Both the position numbers and the translations under genes were made by a program. Below the pieces are notes generated by a model. The model was not told where the DNA came from. It saw only the letters and a program-made list of their open reading frames with translations, and did not search any database. Source: Chamaecrista fasciculata (taxonomy: Eukaryota; Streptophyta; Magnoliopsida; Fabales; Fabaceae). From it: a stretch of DNA of 64,000 nt. Below are positions 10,057-20,289 of the stretch, in pieces. Within the stretch, counting starts at the first letter, position 1. Every line of letters starts with the position of its first letter. The stretch lies in contig QANZ01021649.1 of NCBI GenBank assembly GCA_003254925.1, positions 30,883-94,882 of the forward strand, read 5' to 3'.

Positions 10057-11586
10057 TAGTTCTAGGATTTAAAGCTATATATGTGTACATGTGATGTATG
10101 ATATGTGTGTTTAGCGCTTTCAATCACTGTTTTTGGTTTTACAAAGAAATCCACCGAACGTTTTTCTTAAAATTCAATCTACAGAAAAAGGTGCAAATTA
10201 TATGTATATGATACATATAGAATTGATTGGATCGATTGGAAAAATTTTCTTGAAGTTTTAGGCCAAAATCGAAAAGTCCTGTATAATTATAATTAAAAGT
10301 GTTTTAATTATAATATTATATAGGTGGCTGAAAATTGTTAAAATTATGAATTTTAAAATTTTTGGGGGTCAATAATTTCAAATTCTTGAATGGAGATTCA
10401 TGGTATTTATAATTATTGATAAAAGGCCTAATAATCTCAAGAAAAGGCATGTTAAAATTGGACAGAACCTAAAATTAAACACATTTAAAAAGGCGTTTTT
10501 AATATATGTGTTATATGCCGTGTTTGATATAATTGTTCATATGTGGATTGTGTGGTGTTGGATATGGCTCTAGGAGGTTTATTTCGGTAAATAAGGCCTG
10601 CGAGTCGTCTCCCTCTACTCTTGTGTAAAATTTACTTTCAGTTTATACTTTAATGTAACTGGGGTTTATTCACGTGTAATTTTATTTTTTTTTTAGAAAA
10701 GTTCTCTCATTGGCTTGGGAGAATTCTAGGGTAGATGGGCCATATCTAAACACGGTGTTTGTTTTACATTTAGTTGTATGTGATGCGCTAGATGTATGTT
10801 TAGGGTGCGGAATTTTAACATGCTATTTATATACCGCGCTACAACCACGTATACGATACGAGCGTGGGATTTTGTATACGATACAAAATCCGGCACATGT
10901 TTGTATCTATGAGATACATGGGGTAATAAACATGTGGCATGGCTCGTTTAATTTTAAAAGGAGTTTTAAACTTAAACTATAAGACGGAACCTTTTTAATT
11001 AAATTAAAAATCAAACCCTTTTAGAAAATCTTAAGTATTTAATGCCATCGCTAAAACGCCCTGTCAAAATCTTGTTCATCGTGGAGCGGTGATCGCCTAC
11101 GCGACACCTTGACCTTGAGGAGACACGGGTGAATGGGAGTTTCAACGCGACGCCCGTTGAAATCTTGGTTCTTTGAATACGGTGATCGCCTACGCGACAC
11201 GTATTACAGTTGGGCCTTGATGATATGGGGTTGGGCTTCGGCCTCGTTGTTTTGAACCTAGCCATTCACATGTTTTACCGTGTGACTTAATGGGGTTATC
11301 AAAACGGTTTTGGACGTCAAGGCATTAGATGGGATAAACATGCTATAATAAGTATCATGAGATGATAAGAGTCCCATAAGGATCTAAGAGTCACATAGAG
11401 ATGTGATTGGTAAGGAGTTACCAACCTAAATAACTAAAGGGTGCATGATCGCCTACGCGACAGTAAACTTTAGTGAAATATGGGTCTTAGCCACTAATAA
11501 TAAATTTCACTGGGTTTTATAAAATGGTGGATATAATTTTATTTTTCCTGCTAATTAAAGCTTTTCATATCTAATTGTAGAATCAA
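10057..11586 (+). other. Copia C 5' leader (untranslated)
   Basis: This is 1.5 kb of non-coding sequence between primer site and gag. It contains short hairpins of the form GTAT-nnn-ATAC at 10199-10218, 10848-10860, 10868-10890 and 10902-10918. It also holds three copies of GATCGCCTACGCGACA, at about 11090, 11185 and 11446, each with a TCGC/GCGA stem. Both sets are found in the leaders of E and F. No open frame in it is conserved. Confidence 0.75.
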
Positions 11587-12465
11587 ATGGCAACGAACGT
11601 TCAAACACTATCACTGCGATCTGTCCTTGAGAAGGACAAGTTGACTGGGACTAACTTTCTCGACTAGTACCGAAATCTGAGAATTGTTCTCACCCAGGCG
11701 AGAAAGCTCTATGTCCTAGAGAAACCCATCCCTGAACAGCCTGCTGCAAATGCTCCAAGAGCACAGAGAGATGCTTACGAGAAGCATCAAAGTGACTCTG
11801 TGGACGTTGCGTGTCTTATGCTGGTAACCATGGTTCCTGAGATCCAAAAGAACTTAGTGAACATGGGGGCGTACGAGATGATGACACATCTCAGGGAAAT
11901 GTTCCAAGTACAGGCAAGGCAAGAGAGATTTGAGACAGCAAAGACTCTATACTCTTGCAAGATGGCAGAAGGTGGATCTGTTAGTGCCCACGTCTTGAAG
12001 ATGAAGGGGTACATAGATCACCTTGCAAGGCTGGGTTTTCCCATTGTGCCAGAGCTAGCGACGGATTTGATCCTCAATTCGCTACCTAGAAGTTATGACC
12101 AGTTCGTCTTAAACTTTAACATGAATGGCATGGAGAAGACCGTTTCTGAACTGCATGGGATGCTAAAGACTGCTGAGGCATCTATTAAGAAGGCGCCTAG
12201 CACTGTCTTACTAGTTCAGAACAAGGGAAAGGGTAAGGGCAAAGGAAAGAGGAAAGGAGACGCCGAGGTTGGTGGGACCAAGCCTGCGGCTAAGCCTAAC
12301 CCGCCGCCTGCCAAGAAGGCAAAGCCCAATAAGGATACAAACTGTTTCTTCTGCCAGAAGCCGGGACACTGGAAGAGAAATTGTAAGCTGTACATGGAAG
12401 ATCTGAAGAAGAAGAAGAAGAGCGAAGCCTCTACTTCAGGTATCTTTGTTATAGGCGTTCACTAG
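11587..12465 (+). pseudogene. Copia C gag, broken by stop codons
   Basis: The ATG at 11587 opens the family gag frame (LSLRSVLEKDKLTGTNFLD). A TAG at 11665-11667 replaces the tryptophan codon kept in B, E and F; from there the frame is open to 12462, about 265 codons. The C-terminal part has a Gly/Lys-rich linker and one CCHC zinc knuckle, CFFCQKPGHWKRNC, the RNA-binding nucleocapsid motif. A TAG at 12463-12465 separates gag from the protease in the same frame; B has TTG there, so this stop is probably a mutation and not a designed gag-pol boundary. Confidence 0.92.
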
Positions 12466-15400
12466 TCTACTCCTACCACTTGGGTATTGGATACTGCTTG
12501 TGGTTCTCACATATGTACTAATGTGCAGGGGTTGAGAAGAAGTAGAAAGTTGAGCAAAGGCGAGGTGGACCTACGTGTGGGCAATGGAGCAAGGGTTGCT
12601 GCTGTTGCTGAAGGAACATACGAGCTAGTTTTGCCCACTAGGCTTGTTTTATTGTTAAATTATTGTTATTATGTACCATCTCTTAGTTCTAACATTATAT
12701 CGCATGAATGGAATTGGTAGATGTTCAATTTATAAGAATGATGTGTTATATGCTTATGGTGATCTGCATGATAACCACTATATCTTAAAATTGGAACAAA
12801 GCCATAATAACGAAATCTATAACATCGATACGAAAAGGATTAAGACTAACGAGTCTAATCCTACATACCTTTGGCATTGTCGTTTAGGCCATATAAACGA
12901 GAAACGCCTAGAGAAGCTCCATAAAGATGGACTTCTAAGCTCATTTGATTTTGAATCATATGATGCTTGCGAATCTTGTCTACTTGGTAAGATGACAAAG
13001 GCGCCCTTTACTGGCCACAGTGAAAGAGCATCTAACTTATTGGGGATCATACATAGTGATGTATGTGGACCCATGAGTATTCATGCTAGAGGTGGTTACT
13101 CCTACTTCATTACATTTACTGACGACTTCAGTAGATATGGTTATGTCTACCTGATGAAGCATAAGTCAGAGTCTTTTGAAATGTTCAAGAGATTTCAGAA
13201 TGAAGTTGAGAACCAGCTTGACAAGAAAATCAAGATCATTCGATCTGATCGAGGAGGCGAGTATTTGAGTCAAGAATTCATTGATCATCTTAGTAGTTGT
13301 GGGATAGTCTCACAGCTTACTCCACCTAGAACACCACAGTGGAATGGTGTATCTGAGAGGAGGAATCGAACTCTATTAGATATGGTTCAGTGTATGATGA
13401 GTAAAACCGATCTTCCGCCATCCTTTTGGGGGTACGCTCTAGAAGCTGCCGCTTTCACACTTAACTGTGTTCCGTCCAAGGCTGTTGAGAAGACACCATA
13501 TGAGATATGGAGTGGGAGGAGTCCCATTATGTCTTACCACAAGGTTTGGGAATGTGAGGTTTACGTTAAACAACAAGCTAACGATAAACTGTCTCCCAAA
13601 TCCCTCAAGTGTCTGTTTGTAGGGTACCCCAAGGAAACAAGGGGATACTATGTCTACTGCCCAGCTGACAACAAAGTGTTTGTAGTCAGGAGTGGATTCT
13701 TCTTGGAGAAGGATCTAGTTTCCAATAGAAACAGTGGGAGTAAGATAGAGCTTGAAGAAGTTCAAGTTCCACAAGACACATCAAAGGCGCAGACGAAAAT
13801 TGGAGAAGTTCCACAAGACGTTGTGGAAGCTCCTCCACAAGCACAAGGACCACGAAGGTCTGATAGGACACGTTTTCAGCCAGAGAGATATTACGAATTT
13901 CTCGTGACTGAAAATAGGGATGTGTTGCTCACGGAGCGTGGTGAACCCACCACCTATCAAGAGGCCGTCGTAGATCCCAACTCTGAGAAATGGGTTGAAG
14001 CCATGAAGGCTGAGATGCAATCTATGTACGACAACAAGGTATGGACCTTGGTCGCTCCACCTGAAGGGGTAAAACCCGTAGGGTGCAAGTGGGTTTTCAA
14101 AGAGAAAACAGACATGGATGGCAACGTCAACGTCTTCAAGGCGAGGCTGGTTGCAAAGGGATTTACGCAACGTCATGGTATAGACTATGACGAAACATTT
14201 TCGCCTGTTGCAATGGCCAAGTCCATTAGGATCCTCCTTGCCATAGCCGCATATTATGACTATGAGATATGGCAAATGGATGTCAAAACAGCGTTCCTTA
14301 ACGGAAGGCTGCCCGAGGATGTGTATATGATACAACCCGAGGGGTTTGTATGTCCTGAGGCACCAGACATGGTATGCAAGCTTTAAAGATCCATTTATGG
14401 ATTGAAGCAAGCATCCAGGAGTTGGAATCATCGTTTTGATGAAGTAGTCAAAGAGTTTGGCTTCTTACAAAACCCTGACGAACCTTGTGTTTACAAGAAG
14501 GTTAGTGGGAGCACTATTGTATTCTTGTTACTATATGTCGATGACATATTACTCATTGGAAACGATATTCCAACCTTAGAGATTATAAAATCCTGGTTGG
14601 GAAAATCTTTCTCAATGAAGGACTTGGGAGAAGCTGCCTACATTCTAGGCATTAAGATCTATAGGGATAGATCTAGGAGGCTTCTCGGATTGAGTCAGAG
14701 TACGTACTTCGATAAGGTATTGAAGAGGTTCAATATCTAGGATTCCAAGAAGGGATTCATTCCAATGAATCATGGGCTGACCCTGAGCAAGAAACAGTGT
14801 CCCAAGACACTTGTTGAGCGAGGGCGCATGAGTGGGATTCCCTATGCCTCGGCCATAGGATCCATCATGTATGCCATGTTATGTACTCGACCCGATGTGT
14901 CGTTTGCCCTAAGTATGACAAGCCGATTCCAACAAGACCCTGGTGAGGATCATTGGATCGCTGTCAAAAATATCCTTAAGTACTTGAGAAGGACTAAGGA
15001 TGAGTTCTTGGTGTACGGTGGAACTGATGAGGAGCTATGTGTAAGGGGTTACACAGATGCTAGTTTCCAAACCGACCAAGATGACTTTAAATCGCAGTCA
15101 GGATATGTGTTTCTCTTGAACGGTGGCAGCGAGAATTGGAAGAGTTCCAAGTAGAGCACGATTGTCGATTCTACAACGGAGTCCGAGTATATTGCAGCAT
15201 CAGATGCGGCAAAGGAGGCTGTGTGGATTAGAAAGTTCATCTACGAGCTTGGTGTGGTTCCGACCATTTCTGATCCTGTTACCCTGTATTGTGACAATAG
15301 TGGCGCTATTGCACAAGCCAAGGAGCCACGATCCCACCAGAGTACCAAACATATACTCAGACGTTTTCACCTTGTCAGGGAGATGATTGACAGAGGTGAT

Positions 15401-15526
15401 GTGAAGATATGCAAAGTAGCAGGTGAGGACAACGTTGCTGATCCTCTGACTAAGCCTCTTACAAGGGTCATACATGAGCGGCATGTATTGTCGATGGGGA
15501 TTAGACACATCGATCAGTGTACCTAG
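12466..15526 (+). pseudogene. Copia C protease, integrase, reverse transcriptase, RNase H (broken)
   Basis: The protease active site reads LDTACGSH at about 12487. A deletion of about 32 bases near 12705 (compare D) shifts the frame before integrase. Integrase follows with its H/C zinc region (about 12870-12990), the catalytic aspartates in HSDVCGP and RSDRGGEY, and the glutamate in GVSERRNR. Reverse transcriptase follows (YVDD near 14534-14550), then RNase H, ending HIDQ near 15520. Further stops are TAA at 14384-14386, TAG at 14738-14740 and TAG at 15152-15154, all where A and D have CAG. The order protease-integrase-RT-RNase H defines Ty1/copia. It cannot make a whole polyprotein. Confidence 0.95.
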
Positions 15527-15560
15527 GAGTAGGGACAACTAGATTGGTGATTGTACCCTT

Positions 15561-15575
15561 GTGCAAGTGGGAGTC
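15561..15575 (+). other. Polypurine tract of copia C
   Basis: GTGCAAGTGGGAGTC directly precedes the 3' LTR, the normal place for plus-strand priming. Confidence 0.85.
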
Positions 15576-17658
15576 TGTTGGAGATTGTGCCCTAGGGCCA
15601 ATCATTTTATGTGTAAATATGTTTTGAACATATTATTAATTTATGGAGATAAATTAATGTGTTATCATATTATTAACATGTTTACTATGATAGCGTCCAT
15701 GATTAATTATGAGATAATTAATCTAAATTTGTCCCTGGTCAATTGTTTTCGTGGGAGCGAAAATGAACTAAGACCAGCATGACCTCGGTGCATAGAGATG
15801 CATGCACTAGATGCTGGGACGAGAGTCATGGTGCAATTACGTAAGGGGTTACGAGTTGCTGGACTGACCCGGAGAGTCCTGCATGGGTTTAGTCATCAGC
15901 TTGCCTCTCCTGTACGCCTGTCGCGATGCCTTAGACATGAGGTCATCATTATTCCGGTGTTGCAGTTATCAAACTTTGGCTTAGTCTAACGCTGCCCGTA
16001 ACAGGGTAGTCATAAGGGCTAAGTACGGGTTTGGTTCATTGTTGTGCTGAGGAATGTGGATTGGCCAAGATGGGATATCTAACTGGGCTAAGTACGGCAT
16101 GTATTGTCATTAAATGAGAGATATCTAACTGGCGCCCTCGATGAGTCTGTCTAGGGAAAAGAGTGGCCACTCAGGAAATTGGGACTTACTCAGGGAATCG
16201 AGAAAGTTGAGGTTTGGATTATGGATCACTTTCCTGTGCCTAATCCATGACCAAGATATCGTAGGACAATAGGGTCTTTGACATGGTGGTACTAAGGTTA
16301 AGTCGGTTTTGGTAAAAACGATAACTCACGTGTTTTGGGTAGTTGTGATGGCTTGCTAGAGTCCGCTCACGACCTGTAGGTCATGGAGATGACTTGCTGC
16401 CAACTTCACGTGGGGCCTGCTGGGTCACACACGAGCAGGAACAGGACACCGTTTAAAAGGGACACGAATTAGGGTTAATTCGTGGGTCACTCCTGTGGCA
16501 CGATTTAAGACACAACAGAATGTCTTGGACATTGAGTCTTGTCTTAATTGATCTACAGATGTGGAATATTTAAATTTGTGGGACATGTTTAAATATAATA
16601 ATTGTTAAATGATTAATGGAGATTAACTATTTACAATTAAAATATTAGGGAAAAAAATAATTCAGATAAGGTTCCTCAATGTTAGGAAATTATTGAATTA
16701 TAAAATTCCCCAATATTATTATTGAGGGTGGCGCCTCTTTTGGATTATTTGGATAAATAAAATTGTTTTATTAATTCAAATAATAAGTTTGAATTCAAAA
16801 GATTTGATGGAGATATCAAAAGATTTGATTCAAATAGATTTGGTGAGATCTCCTCTCAGTATCTTTGGTGAATCATGAATTAAGAAAGTTTTTGATTTAT
16901 AAAATTCCAAGATAAAATTGAGGGAGTTAGGCGCATAGCTTGGTCGGTCCCAAGGGGAGATTTGATCTCTCATTTGATTCTCCAAGATTGCATTTTGAAT
17001 TTAAATTGAAATATTAATGTAATATTTTAATTGTAAATTCAAGTCCTAAAATAATTATATTATCAGAATATCATGATTTTAGGAATATTAAATAACCAAA
17101 TATTTTTTCTATAAATAAGGGGCAAGTCGACTTGCCCCACACACAAGCATTCTAACCCTAGCTTTGATTTTCTTCCTGCTTGTAGAGAGAGAGAGAAAAT
17201 CGCACCTTTGCACCCATAGAGAGAGAAAGTCGATTTCTCTAAGAGTTAGAGAAAATCAACTTGACTCCATAACTAGGGTTTGTGAGAGAAGAAAAGGCAA
17301 GAAGGAGTTCATGTGGGGGGTTTCTTCTGTGCGCCACCTTGTTGCTGTTTCAAGAAGGAGTTCTTGAGTTCAGAGTTCTGTAGATTGGTCCCTGGTTCTT
17401 TTGAAGAAAAGAACGGAAGGCTAGCACCTTGGTGTCCGAGAAACTGTTCGTGTGGATCACCGGCAGAGGGAGAACACTGAGAGTGGATTCCTTGCACACG
17501 CCTTGTACAACCAGCCGATTGAAACTCGTGAGGTATACCACTATCTAAAAGTTTTAAATTCGGCTAGTGGATCCGTTCGGGAATTCTAGGACCTAGGCGC
17601 TTTTATTTTTTATTTTTTTTCTTGCTTCCGCTGCGTTAGGCGCCTAGGATTCCCAACA
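15576..17658 (+). repeat. Copia C 3' LTR
   Basis: This 2083 bp LTR is nearly the same as the 5' LTR. The main difference is a local duplication and scramble near 16065-16125 that repeats ATATCTAACTGG. It carries TATAAATA at 17110-17117 and the same 20 bp palindrome at 17119-17138. The third hairpin has loop GAAG in place of GGAG and the first has one mismatch. It ends TTCCCAACA before the duplicated AAAAT. Confidence 0.95.
17110..17138 (+). promoter_or_regulatory. 3' LTR C TATA box and palindrome
   Basis: TATAAATA is followed by GGGGCAAGTCGACTTGCCCC, as in the 5' LTR. In this position it could drive transcription out of the element into flanking DNA. Confidence 0.55.
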
Positions 17659-17663
17659 AAAAT

Positions 17664-17943
17664 ATTACATTAATATCTTTATTTAAAATTCAAAATGCAA
17701 GATCAAGTCTTCCACTTGGATATCAAGAATGCGCCACCCTCCATATTTCTTTATAGGAATTTAATAAATAAGAAAACAATCCTAACTCTTACGAAGTCAT
17801 AACCAACTTATTAATATCCTTAACAAATTGAATTAAAATATCACCCTAATATCTTGATTCAAATTTGAATCTTGAATTCAAATTCAAATCTTGAATTAAA
17901 ATTAACAAAATCATATTTTATTAATTTCATCAAGAGTGAGGCG
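17664..17943 (-). repeat. Copia B LTR, second part
   Basis: Sequence on the far side of C continues the AT-rich reverse-strand LTR of B from the AAAAT target site. It stops at 17943, where the LTR of element F begins. It contains the family's repeated ATTAAAATATTAC-type text and nothing coding. Confidence 0.75.
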
Positions 17944-18477
17944 TGATGGAGATTGTGCCCTACGGCCAATCATGTTATGTATATGTTTTGAACATATTGA
18001 TTAATTTATAGATGATAAATTATGTTGTTATCATATTATTAGCATGTTTACTATGATAGCGTCCTTGATTAATTATGTGATAATTAATCTAAATCTGTCC
18101 CTGGTCGATTGTTCTCGTGGGAGCGAGAATGAACCAAGACCAGCATGGCCTCAGTGTATAGAGATACATGCACTAGATGCTTTACGACAGTCATGGTGCA
18201 ATAAGTAAGGGGTTACAAGTTGCTGGACCGACCCGGAGAGTCCTGTATGGGTTTTACTCATGAGCTAGCCTCTCCTGTACTCTTGTCACGATGCCCTTAG
18301 ACCTGAGGTCTTGACAATTCCGGCGTTGTAGATGTCAAACTTTGGCCTAGTCCAACGTTGCCTATTGCAGGTTAGCCATACAGGCTAGGTACGAGTTTGG
18401 TTGTTTACCGTGCTGAGGAATGTGGTTGACCAGGATGAGATTTTGTCCCTCATTAAAGATGAGAGATTGTTGGGAAA
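17944..18477 (+). repeat. Copia F 5' LTR, first part
   Basis: It begins TGATGGAGATTGTGCCCTA, a variant of the family LTR start, and matches the first 0.5 kb of the other LTRs. It is cut at 18477 by element E, whose insertion duplicated GAGAT (18473-18477 and 30055-30059). The LTR resumes at 30060. Confidence 0.88.
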
Positions 18478-20274
18478 TCACGGGCACGCCAACGCAGCGG
18501 AAACAGGTATAAATTTAAAAATTTAAACGCATAACATAATAAAACCAGGCGCACAGTGATTTCTTTCCCAAGGATCCGCTATATGGATCTGTGTCAGTAG
18601 AAGGATTAGAGATTTACCCAAATCAATCGGCGACTTTTGTGTCTACGATGATGAGGAGTCCACTCCGAGTGTGCTCCCTCCGCCGGTGATCCACACGAAT
18701 AGTTTTGGAGATGCCTAGGTGCTAGCCTCCTTCACTTCTCCAAGTGAACCAGGCACCTTATCTACGGTGTTCTTGAATTCAAGAACTATTCTTGAATTCC
18801 AAGAACAAGATGGCGCCTATGATCAAGAATCAAATTCTTGATCTCACACAACCTTGTCACAAACCCTAAAACTCCTTTTAGGTTTTGCGCCACTTTCTCT
18901 CTCTAGGAAACTAGGGTTGTGCTTTCTCTCTCTTTTCACCAAGACTCAAAACCGATTTTGCTCTTGTGAATTAGCTAGAAAAAAATCGAATTTTCCCAAG
19001 TGTACATGAGGCTTATTAAAAGTCGACTTATGCTAATGTATATATAGGGTTTGGGCATTTTGATAATTATAATTAGGAAACCCTAAATTAAAGGATTATC
19101 AAATTATAAAATTATTGAGATTACAATAATATCACAATTTTAGGACTTGAATTCCTAATTAAAATATTACCTTAATATTATAATTTGAATTCAAATGCAA
19201 TCTTGGAGAATCAAATTGGAAGATCAAATCTTCCCAAAAGATACTCACCCATGCGCCATCCCCTAGTCAAATTTGTTGGAAATTAATAAATCAAAATAAC
19301 AATCCTAACTCTTAGGAAGTTATAACTAATTTGTTATTTTCCAACAATATTGAATTAAGATATTACCATAATATCTTTAGGTCAATCTTTTGAATTTTGA
19401 ATTCTAGTCTTTATTGAATTAAAATATTACATTAATATTTAAATCCAATTTAGACCTAGAATTCGACTTACCCTATAACTCTTGAATTAAAATATTACTT
19501 TAATATATTTAATTCAATCATTTGCAATCTAGATCAAATCTATTTGAATATCAAATTTCAAGCCATGACTTTTAATTAATAAAACATTTCTATTAATTAA
19601 AATAGGCTTATATGAGGCGCCAACCTCAATCCCCATTATCCTAATATTAGTAAATTTAAATATCTCTCATCTTGGACAGACTCATCGAGGGGCCCAGTTA
19701 AATGTGGCCACACATTCCTTGGACAGACTCATCGAGGGGCCCAGTTAAATATCTCTCATCTTTATGAGGGACAAAATTCCATCTTGGTCAACCATATTCC
19801 TCAGCACGGTAATCAACCAAACCCGTACCTAGCCCTTATGGCTACCCTGCTACGGTCAACGTTAGACTAGGCCAAAGTTTGACAACTACAACGCCGGAAT
19901 GATGAAGACCTCAGGTGTAAGGGCATCGTGACAGGTGTACAGGAGAGACTAGCTAATGACTAAAACCCATGCAGGACTCTCCGGGTCGGTCCAGCAATTT
20001 GTAACCCTTTACACAATTGTACCACGACACTCGTTCTAGCATCTAGTGCATGCATCTCTATGCACCGAGGTCATGTCGGTCTTGGTTCATTTCAAGTTCC
20101 CACTGGAATGAGCGACCAGGGACAATTTGGATTAATTATCCCATAATTAATCACGGATTGTTATCATAGTAAACATGCTAATAATATGATAACCATTAAT
20201 TTATCTCTATAAATTAATCAATATGTTCAAAACATATTTATAAAATGATTGGCCCTAGGGCACAATCTCCATCA
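18478..20274 (-). repeat. Copia E 3' LTR (with internal deletion)
   Basis: In + orientation it starts TGTTGGGAAATCACGGG and ends CACAATCTCCATCA. It lacks about 0.55 kb present in the 5' LTR between the CCTAATATTAGT segment and the CTTGGACAGACTC segment. At the break, TTGGACAGACTCATCGAGG is present twice (near 19673 and 19719). A hairpin with GGAG loop (reverse strand, 18731-18748) and the AAGTCGACTT core near 19020 are kept. Confidence 0.9.
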
Positions 20275-20289
20275 AACTCCCACTTGCAC
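20275..20289 (-). other. Polypurine tract of copia E
   Basis: In reverse it reads GTGCAAGTGGGAGTT directly before the 3' LTR, matching the tracts of A, C and D. Confidence 0.8.

Larger units (their letters stand above)
7985..17658 (+). mobile_element. Complete Ty1/copia element C with AAAAT target duplication
   Basis: It has a 5' LTR (7985-10038), primer-binding site, leader, gag, pol, polypurine tract and 3' LTR (15576-17658). The flanks are AAAAT at 7980-7984 and AAAAT at 17659-17663, a 5 bp target duplication as expected of integrase-mediated insertion. The two LTRs differ by scattered substitutions and one short insertion near 16070-16100. It inserted into the LTR of element B. The structure is complete, but the reading frame has several stops and a deletion, so it would need helper proteins to move. 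Confidence 0.96.

Noticed and set aside
13781..14431. Long antisense frame opposite copia reverse transcriptase (also 349-837 and 60513-60923)
   Set aside because: It mirrors the conserved sense codons of pol and carries no domain of its own.
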